A DNA stretch of 64,000 bases from Gleimia europaea ACS-120-V-Col10b. GTDB taxonomy: Bacteria; Actinomycetota; Actinomycetes; Actinomycetales; Actinomycetaceae. Location: assembly GCF_000411155.1 (NCBI RefSeq), contig NZ_KE150266.1, positions 744,001-808,000 of the forward strand, in the 5' to 3' direction. Of the stretch, positions 7,369-16,346 are shown in pieces (positions within the stretch are counted from its first letter, which is position 1; each line of letters starts with the position of its first letter). Below the pieces are notes generated by a model, which had not been told where the DNA came from, searched no databases, and was given only the letters and a program-made list of their open reading frames with translations. The translations under genes and the position numbers were made by a program.

Positions 7369-8538
7369 TTACGAATCTACCTTCTGGACATTGGTCCATG
7401 CCTCACTAGCTGCAGACTCAACGATTGCGTCAGCAATCAGTGAAATCTGGTAGCCATCGCGGAAGCTTGGGTCTGCTTCATGTCCATTAACAATCGCGTT
7501 GACGAAGTCGTACGTCTCGATGATCTTGGTCTCGCCGTACCCGATGCCCAACGCAGGGATCGGCCACATGTTGGCACCGTACGGGTGGTTCGGTCCAGTG
7601 TAGATCGTGCGGAATCCACGCCTGTCAGCAGGATCATCGGAGAAGCACACCTGGAGCTCGTCGCGGCGCTCGTAGTTAAAGTAGATCGAGCCCTTCGTGC
7701 CGTGGATTTCAAGGGTAATGAAGTTGTTACGGCCCCACGCATTGCGCGTTGCCTCGAGCGAGCCAATGGCGCCGTTCTCGAACTTCAACATCGTAACGAT
7801 CTCGTCATCAACATCAACCGGGGCCTTGGGGCCGCCGCCCTTCGCGTTACCCAGCGAGTCTACACCGCTGTCCTGCTTAGGACGCTCAGGAATCCAAGTA
7901 GCCAGCATGGAATTGACCGCCGAAATCTCACCGACGAGGTAGCGGGCCATGTCAACTACGTGCGTGCCGATGTCACCAAGCGCGCCCGAACCGGCGACGC
8001 TCTTCTGGAATCGCCAGGACAACGGGGATTCCGGATCCGCGCTCCAATCCTGCAGGTAGGTGCCGCGGAAGTTCAGGATCTCACCAATAGAGCCTTCCTC
8101 GATGTACTTCTTCGCGAGTGCGACCGCAGGAGTACGACGGTAGTTGAATGCCGCCATATTCACTACGCCGGCCTTCTTAGCAGCTTCGTACATACGACGA
8201 GCGTCTTCGGACGTGTTCGCCAAAGGCTTCTCGGAAATAATGTGCTTGCCTGCTTCAGCAGCAGCGATTGCTGCCTCAGCGTGCATGTTATTAGGCGTGG
8301 CGATATCGATGACGTGGATATCCGGATCTTCAATCAAGTCGTGCCAATCCGCGGTCGACTCTTCAAATCCGTACTGGTCTGCGACGCTCCGTGCGCGTTC
8401 CTCAGTGACGTCGGCAAGCGCCTTGCGTACTGGGATGGCCGGCGCTGGCCAGAAAAACATCGGCATCGCTGCGTAGGCAAGGGAATGGGCCTTGCCCATG
8501 AATCCGCCGCCAATAAGTCCAACGTTTAGCTTCTCCAT
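7369..8538 (-). CDS. Gfo/Idh/MocA family NAD(P)-dependent oxidoreductase (second copy)
   Basis: About 389 residues. The Rossmann NAD-binding motif is VGLIGGGFMGKAH at the N-terminus, the catalytic-lysine motif EKPLA is near residue 100, and the substrate-domain motif GDIGTHVVD is near residue 185. The segment LQDWSADPES, also found in the sister gene, is typical of glycoside/inositol-type members. Family members oxidise a sugar hydroxyl to a keto group. Two ATGs lie at 8544 and 8538; the second has AAGGA at a better distance (8 bases), so I use it. The downstream end of the paired isomerase gene is 11 bases upstream. Orthologues act on glycosides, inositol or levoglucosan; the substrate here is unknown. 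Confidence 0.85.
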   Translation of the reverse strand: MEKLNVGLIGGGFMGKAHSLAYAAMPMFFWPAPAIPVRKALADVTEERARSVADQYGFEESTADWHDLIEDPDIHVIDIATPNNMHAEAAIAAAEAGKHIISEKPLANTSEDARRMYEAAKKAGVVNMAAFNYRRTPAVALAKKYIEEGSIGEILNFRGTYLQDWSADPESPLSWRFQKSVAGSGALGDIGTHVVDMARYLVGEISAVNSMLATWIPERPKQDSGVDSLGNAKGGGPKAPVDVDDEIVTMLKFENGAIGSLEATRNAWGRNNFITLEIHGTKGSIYFNYERRDELQVCFSDDPADRRGFRTIYTGPNHPYGANMWPIPALGIGYGETKIIETYDFVNAIVNGHEADPSFRDGYQISLIADAIVESAASEAWTNVQKVDS

Positions 8539-8549
8539 GGTCATGTTCC

Positions 8550-9392
8550 TTACTTTCCTTCGTAGCTGAGACCGAACTCTTCAAATAGAGCATCGATCCG
8601 GGTCTTGTTTAGGGCTGCTGCCCCCTTGGGGTCCTCGTGGGCATCCAATTCGATGACGACCCAACCGTCGAACTTAGCGTCTGCAAGTTCTTTAACAATT
8701 GCGCGCATGTCCATGACGCCATCACCGAGAGGCTTGAAATCCCATGGTTCGGGCTGAAAATCCTTGAGATGAACGATCGGCATACGGTGAGCCCACTTCT
8801 TCACTACAGCGGCAGCATCCGAGCCAGCTGCAGCGATGTGACCCGTGTCGGGGCAGAATGCGATCTTAGTGCGCTCTAGCAAGGTGTCGATCTGCTCCGC
8901 GGTTTCGCAGATAGTGCTCAAGTGGGGGTGATACACAGCCACAAGGCCCTTTTCGGCCGCCATGTCATGGATCTTGTCTAGAGCCTTGCCAAGAAGGGTG
9001 TAATCTTCATCAGTCGTTCCGGTGGCGCGCTTCGCACCTCCACCAACAACTAGGAAAGTCGCGCCGGCAGCAACGGCAACGTCGATAGCCTGCTGAACCC
9101 TGTACAATTCTTCCGGAAGCACATCTGGGTAGATGAAGTTACCACCGGTGTAAACGCCTGACAGCTCCAGATTGGCATCCTTAAGTGCCTGTTTAAAAGT
9201 AGACATGTCGTCGACGAAATCCATGACGTTTCCATCGAAGATTTCGATTCCCTGGTAGCCACACTCACCGATCTCGCGGATGGACTTCAGGGTGTCGCCT
9301 TCTGAGCGATAGAAAAGGTCCTTAATGCTGGTAATTCCCGTGGCATCACCGACAATCGGACCCCACGTGTTTGATTCGTAACCAAGCTTCAC
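8550..9392 (-). CDS. Sugar phosphate isomerase/epimerase-like TIM barrel (first copy)
   Basis: A 280-residue AP-endonuclease-2-like barrel beginning VKLGYESNTWG. The metal and active-site segments are EIFDG, VYHPH, FCPDTGHIAA, HLKDFQPE and VVIELDAHE, matching inosose dehydratase / hydroxypyruvate isomerase / 3-keto-glycoside lyase relatives. The start is the GTG at 9392 (AAGGA 8 bases upstream). The longer frame to 9452 would overlap the end of the preceding gene and lacks a ribosome binding site. It lies between the two Gfo/Idh/MocA genes with gaps of 23 and 11 bases, so the four are clearly co-expressed. Confidence 0.82.
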   Translation of the reverse strand: MKLGYESNTWGPIVGDATGITSIKDLFYRSEGDTLKSIREIGECGYQGIEIFDGNVMDFVDDMSTFKQALKDANLELSGVYTGGNFIYPDVLPEELYRVQQAIDVAVAAGATFLVVGGGAKRATGTTDEDYTLLGKALDKIHDMAAEKGLVAVYHPHLSTICETAEQIDTLLERTKIAFCPDTGHIAAAGSDAAAVVKKWAHRMPIVHLKDFQPEPWDFKPLGDGVMDMRAIVKELADAKFDGWVVIELDAHEDPKGAAALNKTRIDALFEEFGLSYEGK

Positions 9393-9415
9393 TACAATGT
9401 TCCTTTCTTGGGTTA

Positions 9416-10504
9416 CTAGTTGCTTATATGGTCGGAATGTACTGACTCCCACGACCGGGAGCGAGACGATGCGATGACGGCATCTGTCAGCTGGGCTGCG
9501 CGGAGTCCATCATCGAAGGTAGGAAGCCCGTCGACGTCTTCGCCGGAGAGCTTGCGATATACATCGTTTATGAGGAATGTAAATGCCTCTCGATATCCTT
9601 GCGGGTGGCCCGCTGGAGAGTGTGAGTAGCTACTTGCAGCGGGTTGGGATGTGTTCGGGTCGCGCATAACCACGACATTCTGTTCCCGTCCACCAACCCA
9701 CAGCTGCTCTGGGTTTTCTTGATCGAAAGCGTAGGAAGCTTCCGTACCATCGAATGAGAAAGCCAAGCGGTTCTTCCGGCCAGGAGAAACCTGGCTGGTA
9801 ACCACGCTACCCGTCGCGCCCTGATCTGTCTCGAAAAGGACGACACAACCGTCTTCAGTTCCTTGACGTTCCTGGAAAGCGTTCGCCATATTGGCACTCA
9901 CCTTAACGATGCGATGGCCGGTAACGAATTCCATTAGGTCACACCAGTGAACGCCAATATCAGCGAAGGCGCGGGAGGCGCCTCCTACTCGAGGATCCAC
10001 CCGCCAGTTGGTGTCGCTGGCTCTAGATAGCCAGTCCTGAAGGTACGAGCCGTGTAGCATCCACAGCTTTCCCGCATCACCGCGAGCAATGCGAGCGCGG
10101 GCCTCTCTAACATTGGCGTGGAAACGATAGACGAATGGTACAGCGGTTATTGCACCTAGCTCTGTGGCCTTACGTTGCAGAGCTATCGCGTCGTCTACCG
10201 TAGTCGCGAGCGGCTTTTCGCATATGACCGCCTTACCCGCATCAAGCGCAGCCATGGCTAGCTCAGCGTGAGTAGCGTTAGGCGTGCAGATATGGACTAC
10301 GTCAATGTTGGGATCATTAATAAGTTCGAGCGGGTCACGGCTACTGCGCTCAGCGCCGAGCTGAGCGGCCGCTGTTTGAGCATTATCACCGAAGGTGTCG
10401 GTCACCATCGCAAGGTGGCCCCCGGCAGCCCGTACAGAGTAAGCATGAATCCTGCCGATCATGCCCGCGCCGACAATGCCTGAGGAGAACTGTTTACGAG
10501 TCAT
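9416..10504 (-). CDS. Gfo/Idh/MocA family NAD(P)-dependent oxidoreductase (first copy)
   Basis: A 362-residue enzyme. SGIVGAGMIGRIHA is the dinucleotide loop, EKPLATT carries the conserved catalytic Lys, and ADIGVHWCDL the active-site His. It shares YLQDWL and NWR with the second oxidoreductase but is otherwise well diverged, so the two are probably not redundant: one may oxidise the substrate and the other reduce a later intermediate, as in known 3-keto-glycoside pathways. The ATG at 10504 follows the permease stop by one base, with its ribosome binding site (GGAAG) inside the permease end. A longer frame to 10588 would run into the permease gene and is rejected. Confidence 0.85.
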   Translation of the reverse strand: MTRKQFSSGIVGAGMIGRIHAYSVRAAGGHLAMVTDTFGDNAQTAAAQLGAERSSRDPLELINDPNIDVVHICTPNATHAELAMAALDAGKAVICEKPLATTVDDAIALQRKATELGAITAVPFVYRFHANVREARARIARGDAGKLWMLHGSYLQDWLSRASDTNWRVDPRVGGASRAFADIGVHWCDLMEFVTGHRIVKVSANMANAFQERQGTEDGCVVLFETDQGATGSVVTSQVSPGRKNRLAFSFDGTEASYAFDQENPEQLWVGGREQNVVVMRDPNTSQPAASSYSHSPAGHPQGYREAFTFLINDVYRKLSGEDVDGLPTFDDGLRAAQLTDAVIASSRSRSWESVHSDHISN

Positions 10505-10505
10505 G

Positions 10506-11480
10506 TCACTTCTTCCTTGCAAGTGCAACGGCGAGAATGATGATGATGCCGCGAACAACCTGCTGCTGACTAGAGTCGAGGCCTGCAAGAATCAGGCCAT
10601 TGTTGATTAGGCTCATGAGTAACGAGCCGAATAGCGTGCCGATAATCGCGCCGGAACCACCATAGAGGCTGGTACCACCAAGGATAACGGCGGCGATAGC
10701 CGACATCTCGTCGCCTTGCCCCCACTGGAATCGACCGGAGTGCAGTCGACCGGCATAGAGCATGCCTGCAAGCGATGCCGCCATACCGGAGATGAGCAGG
10801 ACATAGAATTTCATTCGCTTCGTCTTAACGCCGGCATACTCTGCCGCCTGACGGTTGCCACCCGTAGCAAGAACCTGCCTACCAAACTTGGTGCGGTTGA
10901 GAACCACCACGCCAACGACGACAGCGATTGTCATCCAAATAATTAGACCCGGAATCGGCCCGACATTGCCGCCTCCGAAGATCTGAATGTAGGTTTCATC
11001 GATAATCGGCTGCGGCGCAGACGCGGTAATCCACTGGGCGAGCCCGAATGCAATACCCATCATGCCGAGCGTTACGAGGAAGGAAGGGATCCCCAGTGTA
11101 CTGACCAGTGCGCCGTTTACACCACCAATGAGGGCACCAACCGCGAGACCAGCGATAATTCCAGGAACAAGCCCGTACGCCGCTATGGTCATCGCTGTGA
11201 CAACACTAGCCAGACCTGCAATCGAACCGACACTAAGGTCGATCTCGGCACATCCGATCACGAAAGTCATTGCGACAGCCATCACCGTGATTGTTGCGGC
11301 TTGGCGGAAAATATTGACCAGGTTATTTCCAGTAAGGAAGCCTTCCTGACCTAAAAAGGCTGCAAAGAAAATAAAAATTACAACGAATGCAATGTAGATT
11401 ATGTAACGTCGCCAGTCGACTTGACTGACACGCCGCACCAGTGACGGCGACACGGCAGTTTCGACAGTGGAACTCGCCAT
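10506..11480 (-). CDS. Ribose/xylose-type ABC transporter permease
   Basis: The 324-residue membrane protein is of the RbsC/XylH (BPD_transp_2) family. It has eight to ten hydrophobic segments starting at YIIYIAFVVIF and the family hallmark EIDLSVGSIAGL. It forms the channel of a carbohydrate importer with the neighbouring ATPase and binding protein. ATG at 11480 is preceded by AGGAGG, which lies within the last codons of the ATPase gene, so translation is coupled. Confidence 0.93.
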   Translation of the reverse strand: MASSTVETAVSPSLVRRVSQVDWRRYIIYIAFVVIFIFFAAFLGQEGFLTGNNLVNIFRQAATITVMAVAMTFVIGCAEIDLSVGSIAGLASVVTAMTIAAYGLVPGIIAGLAVGALIGGVNGALVSTLGIPSFLVTLGMMGIAFGLAQWITASAPQPIIDETYIQIFGGGNVGPIPGLIIWMTIAVVVGVVVLNRTKFGRQVLATGGNRQAAEYAGVKTKRMKFYVLLISGMAASLAGMLYAGRLHSGRFQWGQGDEMSAIAAVILGGTSLYGGSGAIIGTLFGSLLMSLINNGLILAGLDSSQQQVVRGIIIILAVALARKK

Positions 11481-11482
11481 GG

Positions 11483-13021
11483 TTATCCTCCTAGAACCAT
11501 AAGCTGGAGAGCTTCCTCATCCGGGATGTCCTCCCGGTTGAGATCCTCGACAATCGCGCCGCGGCGCATGATGAGAATGCGGTCACTGACTGCGAGAAGC
11601 TCGGGGTACTCGGACGAGATCACGATGACACCAACGCCTGTATCAGCAAGCTCACGAATCATCTCAACGATCTCGGTTTTGGTGCCGATATCGACACCGG
11701 CAGTGGGCTCATCCAGAATCAACACCTTCGGTGACGTTCCGAGCCACTTTGCAATGACAACTTTCTGCTGGTTACCACCAGAAAGGCGATTTACAGGCTT
11801 GCCGGGGTCTTGAACCTTTACCCCGAACTGCTCGATAAGTTGCTCAGCCTTGTCACGGCTGCGCTTCGGGTCGACAAGCATTCCTCGTTTCACATCGTCC
11901 AGGATCGGCAGTAACAGGTTCTCGCGTACGGAGTGCTCCAGCATGAGGCCCTGTTCTCGTCGGTCTTCGGGAACCAGAACAATACCGGCATCGATAGCGT
12001 CCTTAGGGTTCCTAATGCTTACCTGTTTGTCCGCGATCAGAATCTCACCGGAATCAATGCGATCAACGCCGAAGAGAGCCCGTGCGAGTTCTGTACGGCC
12101 GCTACCTATCAGGCCAGCGAGACCGACAATCTCTCCCCTACGCACAGTGAGCGAGACATCCTTAAGGTCGCTACCAACGGTGATATCACGGGCCTCCAGT
12201 AGCACCTCGTCGCTGACCGTCTCGCGAGCCTTATACACCAGTTGGCCTTCAACCTGCTTTCCAACAATACCTTCGACAATTTGCTCTGGAGTCACCTCAT
12301 CGAGACGTTTCGTCAGTAGGCGCCTCCCATCGCGAAGAATCGTGATGCGATCAGCAATACGATAAATCTCGTCCATGCGGTGTGAAATATAGATGACCGC
12401 AATGCCCTGAGATTTCAGACGCTCGATCAGCTCAAACAGAGCCTCCACCTCATGCTTAGCGAGGCTGGCACTCGGTTCGTCCATAATAAGTACCCGAGCA
12501 TCCTGCACCAGCGCCTTCGCAATCTCGGTAAGCTGCCAATAAGCAGTTGAGAGGGTGCGGACCTCGGCCTTTGGGTCGATGTCGACTCCCATACTATTCA
12601 GGATTTCGCGCGCCCTAACTCGAGCGGCACGATCATCGATTAATCCGAGCTTGGTGCGAGGTTCAGAAGTTAGCGAAATATTTTGGGCCACGGTGAGGGT
12701 TGGAACCAGACTGAACTCCTGGAAAACCATACCTATTCCTGCGGCTTTCGCTTCCTGCAGGGTATCGATTTTCGTGGCTTTCCCGTTGACGAAGATCTCG
12801 CCAGAATCTTTGGAATAGACACCCTGCAGGATCTTCATCAACGTGGATTTACCCGCCCCATTGCCGCCCGCCAGAGCGTGGACTTCACCGGGATTCACCT
12901 CGAAATCGACGTCGCGAAGGACGGGAACACCACCAAAGCTCTTGTGAATGCCCTGCATTCTGATGATTGCGCGGTCGTTGTCAACAACGTCGCCATCGAT
13001 CGTAGTTGCGTTGGCTTCCAT
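11483..13021 (-). CDS. Ribose/galactose-type sugar ABC transporter ATP-binding protein, two NBDs
   Basis: A 512-residue RbsA/MglA-type protein with two fused nucleotide-binding domains. NBD1 has Walker A GGNGAGKST (usually GENGAGKST), a divergent signature LSTAYWQ and Walker B VLIMDEPSASL. NBD2 has a degenerate P-loop GLIGSGRTE, as is normal for the family, a good LSGGNQQK signature and Walker B VLILDEPTAGVD. It energises uptake of the sugar bound by the upstream lipoprotein. The ATG at 13021 is 5 bases after the binding-protein gene. Confidence 0.93.
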   Translation of the reverse strand: MEANATTIDGDVVDNDRAIIRMQGIHKSFGGVPVLRDVDFEVNPGEVHALAGGNGAGKSTLMKILQGVYSKDSGEIFVNGKATKIDTLQEAKAAGIGMVFQEFSLVPTLTVAQNISLTSEPRTKLGLIDDRAARVRAREILNSMGVDIDPKAEVRTLSTAYWQLTEIAKALVQDARVLIMDEPSASLAKHEVEALFELIERLKSQGIAVIYISHRMDEIYRIADRITILRDGRRLLTKRLDEVTPEQIVEGIVGKQVEGQLVYKARETVSDEVLLEARDITVGSDLKDVSLTVRRGEIVGLAGLIGSGRTELARALFGVDRIDSGEILIADKQVSIRNPKDAIDAGIVLVPEDRREQGLMLEHSVRENLLLPILDDVKRGMLVDPKRSRDKAEQLIEQFGVKVQDPGKPVNRLSGGNQQKVVIAKWLGTSPKVLILDEPTAGVDIGTKTEIVEMIRELADTGVGVIVISSEYPELLAVSDRILIMRRGAIVEDLNREDIPDEEALQLMVLGG

Positions 13022-13026
13022 TACAG

Positions 13027-14187
13027 TTACTTCCCTGCGGCTTCCACAAGATTGGTCGGAGCTTCTTCACCGAAAACGAGTTTCCAAGAGTCAACAACGT
13101 TGTCATGATCAACGGCAACGGCGCCCAACGCAACGTAAGGCGGAGCCTCCTTACCAATCAACGAACCTACGGCAAGGCGTGCCTCCGTGATGCCCTGATC
13201 ATAAGGACGCTGCGCACCAAGTCCGATGACGAGGTCATTCTTGGCCATCGCTAAAGCCACGTTGGTGCCGAGGTCTTGCGTTGCAATTTTGAGATCTAGG
13301 CGACCAGATTCACGAGCCGCTGCCATGACGCCTTCCGCGGGCACATCCCAGACCGCCCAAATACCTGATAGATCAGCGTGGCGTGTCAGCATCGCATTCG
13401 CGGCGGCCTGCGCATCACCGGCGAAATCCGGTCCCGCGATACCTTGTTCCGCAACTATTTCGATGTCCGGGTATTGCTCTGTGATCGTGCTCTTGAAGCC
13501 TTCGTATCGCTGTTGTGTTACAAAGAAGTCTGCCTCATGGAAAATAAGCCCAATTTTACCCTTGCCGCCCAGTCCTTTTGCCATCAGGTGCGCAGCTGCG
13601 ACACCATTGCCTTCATTATCAGCGGAGACCATGGACACATAGTCCTTACCTGGTTCTAGTCCCTCGGGGACGTTGTCCATGAATACGAGTTTGATACCCG
13701 CATCAGCAACCTTTTTATAGGCCGCACTCGTTGCCACCGGATCCGTAGGGATCGATACGATGATGTCGGGATTCATAGCCATAACGGTCTCAATGTCAGA
13801 GACTTGCTTGTCAGGTTTGAAGTTGGCGTCAGTGATCGCCAAGATTTCAACCCCCAGTCTGCCGAACTCATCCTTCAGACCCTTGATCTGGGCGTTGGCC
13901 CAGTCGTTGCCGCCGTAGTGCATGACAAGGGCAGCCGATAGCCCCATGTCCTTCACCTGGGCGACTTCTTCGTCAGTAAGGTCACTCACACTCGCCTGCG
14001 CGGCTTCTTCGCCGTGCGGCCCCTTACTGAGTACCTTCTCAGCCATCTCCGCGAGGACTTTGTCCACCTTCGCGTCGATTTCAGGATTACTCTCTGTGAC
14101 ACTGCCCCCTTCAGTGGAGCAACCACCGGTGAACAGCAACGTCGCAATCGCAACCGGGGCCAAGAGCTTCCGAAGTGATCGGTTCAT
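13027..14187 (-). CDS. Sugar ABC transporter substrate-binding lipoprotein
   Basis: 386 residues with a lipoprotein signal (lipobox LFTGGC, Cys at about 23), then a type I periplasmic-binding-protein fold: PDIIVSIPTDPVATSAAY, FMDNVPEG, SADNEGNG and GLIFHEADFFVTQQRYEGF. It captures a sugar or glycoside outside the membrane and delivers it to the RbsC-like permease. Aromatic residues along these segments suit stacking on sugar rings. It is the first gene of the operon, with AAGGAG before the ATG at 14187, and its promoter is overlapped by the probable ROK operator. The ligand cannot be deduced. Confidence 0.92.
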   Translation of the reverse strand: MNRSLRKLLAPVAIATLLFTGGCSTEGGSVTESNPEIDAKVDKVLAEMAEKVLSKGPHGEEAAQASVSDLTDEEVAQVKDMGLSAALVMHYGGNDWANAQIKGLKDEFGRLGVEILAITDANFKPDKQVSDIETVMAMNPDIIVSIPTDPVATSAAYKKVADAGIKLVFMDNVPEGLEPGKDYVSMVSADNEGNGVAAAHLMAKGLGGKGKIGLIFHEADFFVTQQRYEGFKSTITEQYPDIEIVAEQGIAGPDFAGDAQAAANAMLTRHADLSGIWAVWDVPAEGVMAAARESGRLDLKIATQDLGTNVALAMAKNDLVIGLGAQRPYDQGITEARLAVGSLIGKEAPPYVALGAVAVDHDNVVDSWKLVFGEEAPTNLVEAAGK

Positions 14188-14236
14188 ATCGAACTCCTTT
14201 TATCGTGCATCATCGCACTTTTGCATTACAAATACT

Positions 14237-14265
14237 AACTTATGTGCTTTGCGTGCATAAGTCAA
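14237..14265 (-). promoter_or_regulatory. Sugar operon promoter with overlapping palindromic operator
   Basis: On the minus strand, -35 TTGACT (14260-14265) and -10 TAAGTT (14237-14242) are spaced by 17 bases, 50 bases upstream of the binding-protein start. An inverted repeat ACTTATG-N11-CATAAGT (14238-14262) covers both boxes, as expected for a repressor that blocks RNA polymerase. The divergent ROK regulator is the obvious binder (inference). Confidence 0.7.
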
Positions 14266-14316
14266 CCCTTCGGTTACACTTACCTTTAAGATCTGTAATT
14301 CAAAGGAGCAATCTAC

Positions 14317-15564
14317 GTGAGTCCTGTACACAGCTGGGAACTCCCTCAGGGGGGGCTTCAAAGCTTGGTTTCAGTGTTAGATCTCATCCGTAGTGGCGAA
14401 GCAAAAACTCGCCCAGAGTTGGTGCGGCAAACCCAATTGGCGCGCAACGTGATCACGGATCGCGTTGAACGTCTGCAGGCATTGGGACTAGTGCGTGACG
14501 GGGATCTGCAACGATCGACAGGAGGGCGAGCACCGAGGTCACTCGAATTAGTACCCGACGCTGGTCTCGTATACGCTGCGGAGCTCGGAGCTACGAGGCT
14601 AGACGTAGGCATCGCGAACCTTTCTGGGGAAATTCTTGCCTCGGAAGAGATGCCGATCGACGTCAAGGAAGGGCCAGTCCACACACTTGAGACCGTCTTT
14701 CGCGCACTTACCAATCTCAGCTCGGGGATGGAGCCCCGGGTATGGGGAATGGGAATCGGATTGCCTGGCCCAGTTGAATGGGAATCGGGTAGGCCATACG
14801 CCCCACCGATCATGCCAGGGTGGGATGGATTCGACGTGCGAGGATTCTTCTCGGATCAGGTAGGGTGCCCTGTGTGGGTGGATAACGATGTCAACATGAT
14901 GGCCGTGGGAGAGCTCCGCGCAGGTGTTGCCCAGGGGTACGAAGACGTCGTGTACATGAAGGTTGGAACCGGCATTGGCGCAGGCATCGTATCTGGAGGC
15001 AAACTCCAACGTGGCGCACAGGGGGCAGCCGGGGATATTGGACACATCTCGGTGGCATCAGGAGGAACCGAGTTATGTCGTTGCGGTAACTACGGTTGCT
15101 TGGAGGCAGTTGCTGGCGGCGCAAAACTCATTGGAGCGCTCGAGGATGCGTTGAACGACCCAGACGCATCACAGCTTGCACAATGTTGCGCCTCCAATGG
15201 GCATACTGTTGAGGCCATTGTGCGTGCTGCACGTTTCGGGGACCCCATAGCAATTCGATTGCTTGTGGAATCCGCCCGCACAGTAGGCGACGTCCTCGCA
15301 CAACTGGTCAACTTACTCAACCCAGCGATGATCGTTGTAGGCGGTCGCGTCGGACGTTCGCTTGACCTGTATCTCGCCACACTTCGTCAGGCAGTGCTGC
15401 GCAGATCGGCACCGCTAGCGACAAGGTCGTTGGATGTGGTGGTATCACCCCTGGGGGAACGTGCTGGGCTTGTGGGAGCAGCGTTTACAGCCATTGACCA
15501 GTTGCTTTCAGCAGAGGGCATCGCACGGCTCCTGCAGCGTCAATCTCTTGAAGAAGTTGTGTGA
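14317..15564 (+). CDS. ROK-family transcriptional repressor (NagC/XylR type)
   Basis: 415 residues. An N-terminal winged helix-turn-helix (about 10-65: SVLDLIRSGEAKTRPELVRQ, VITDRVERLQ) precedes a sugar-kinase-like ROK domain containing GIGLPGPV, VDNDVN, VGTGIGAGI and the zinc motif CRCGNYGCLE. ROK repressors release DNA on binding a sugar. Start is GTG at 14317 with AAAGGAG 8 bases upstream. It is transcribed divergently from the importer operon, and the palindrome between them is its likely target. Confidence 0.92.
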   Translation: MSPVHSWELPQGGLQSLVSVLDLIRSGEAKTRPELVRQTQLARNVITDRVERLQALGLVRDGDLQRSTGGRAPRSLELVPDAGLVYAAELGATRLDVGIANLSGEILASEEMPIDVKEGPVHTLETVFRALTNLSSGMEPRVWGMGIGLPGPVEWESGRPYAPPIMPGWDGFDVRGFFSDQVGCPVWVDNDVNMMAVGELRAGVAQGYEDVVYMKVGTGIGAGIVSGGKLQRGAQGAAGDIGHISVASGGTELCRCGNYGCLEAVAGGAKLIGALEDALNDPDASQLAQCCASNGHTVEAIVRAARFGDPIAIRLLVESARTVGDVLAQLVNLLNPAMIVVGGRVGRSLDLYLATLRQAVLRRSAPLATRSLDVVVSPLGERAGLVGAAFTAIDQLLSAEGIARLLQRQSLEEVV

Positions 15565-15578
15565 CCAACCCTTAAAAA

Positions 15579-15836
15579 TCAAGAGGAGATGAAAGGCCAA
15601 ATACTCCACAAGTCTTTACAACGACGCCTAAACGATCTTCCCTGACCAGGCATATCCACCTGTCTGGCACCAGATAACAACCAGGCAAGGAACTCCTCAA
15701 GACGCTTAGCAGTGTTGTCAATACTGTTAAGCCCACTCACGTCACAAGTCCGACAACGCCACCGCTGCCGCCCCACACTGGTGTAACCATGACGTGTCAT
15801 CTTCGCATTGCAAATTGGGCAAGAAGGAATACTCAT
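15579..15836 (-). pseudogene. Truncated IS1249-like (IS256 family) transposase, N-terminal remnant
   Basis: About 85 residues. It starts MSIPSCPICNAKM with a zinc-ribbon pair (CPIC and CRTC), then RLEEFLAWLLS and QGRSFRRRCKDLW, which resembles the N-terminal part of IS1249-like transposases. A whole enzyme is close to 400 residues; this frame stops at 15579, right behind the ROK gene, so the catalytic DDE domain is gone. No terminal inverted repeats or target duplication could be recognised. It is a scar of an old insertion. Confidence 0.7.
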
Positions 15837-16140
15837 GCACACGAACACAACACGAGCAACTCAAAACGCGACTTTCTCGCGTCGTAACAGGCAAAAACCT
15901 GCCCTCTATCAACACATCCTGTTCGACCTGGCAGTTGAGGCGAACCAACTCAAAACTCCAGTTTCACCCGCCACAGGTCACACAAGCCCACCACCAAAAC
16001 ACTTCAACCAACAAGCCCCATGGGAAGACGGACTATTAATCAGAAAAGGCTGGGCAGGCAAATACAAACCCTAAACCAACACAACACGCCACCAATAGAC
16101 ACACAATTTGTCCGGTAACCCCGAAACCGAGCCTGGTATT
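15837..16140. other. Non-coding stretch beside the transposase remnant
   Basis: About 300 bases, richer in A and C on the plus strand than the neighbours. Overlapping frames of 68-88 codons occur on both strands but match nothing known and lack good start signals. It is probably decayed insertion-sequence DNA. Confidence 0.45.
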
Positions 16141-16170
16141 AAAAAAGCTCCCACGTTTTTGCGTGGGAGC
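16141..16170 (-). terminator. Terminator of tRNA-Gln
   Basis: A 9-bp stem (16147-16155 with 16162-16170) is followed on the minus strand by six Ts (complement of 16141-16146), just beyond the tRNA 3' end. Confidence 0.9.
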
Positions 16171-16175
16171 AACCG

Positions 16176-16247
16176 TTCCGCCCCTAGGATTCGAACCCAG
16201 ACCTCAAGGCACCAAAAGCCTGTGTGCTGCCGTTACACTAGGGCGGA
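16176..16247 (-). tRNA. tRNA-Gln (anticodon TTG)
   Basis: Read on the minus strand, a 7-bp acceptor stem TCCGCCC/GGGCGGA encloses a D arm (GGCAGCAC), an anticodon loop TTTTGGT giving anticodon TTG, and a T arm with TTCGAAT. The discriminator base is A and CCA is not encoded. The outermost anticodon-stem pair is a C-T mismatch. The gene ends at a strong terminator. Confidence 0.9.
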
Positions 16248-16346
16248 AAGCCACAAGTCATTGTGCCATACTTTAAAGCTGAGCACCTAAACGAAAGCAG
16301 TGCTAGTGACGTAAGTAAAAATGCCCGTGGGGGCGGAGGAAATAAA

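Noticed and set aside
15808..16074. 88-codon plus-strand frame after the transposase remnant
   Set aside because: No recognisable domain or start signal; it overlaps frames on the other strand in decayed insertion-sequence DNA.
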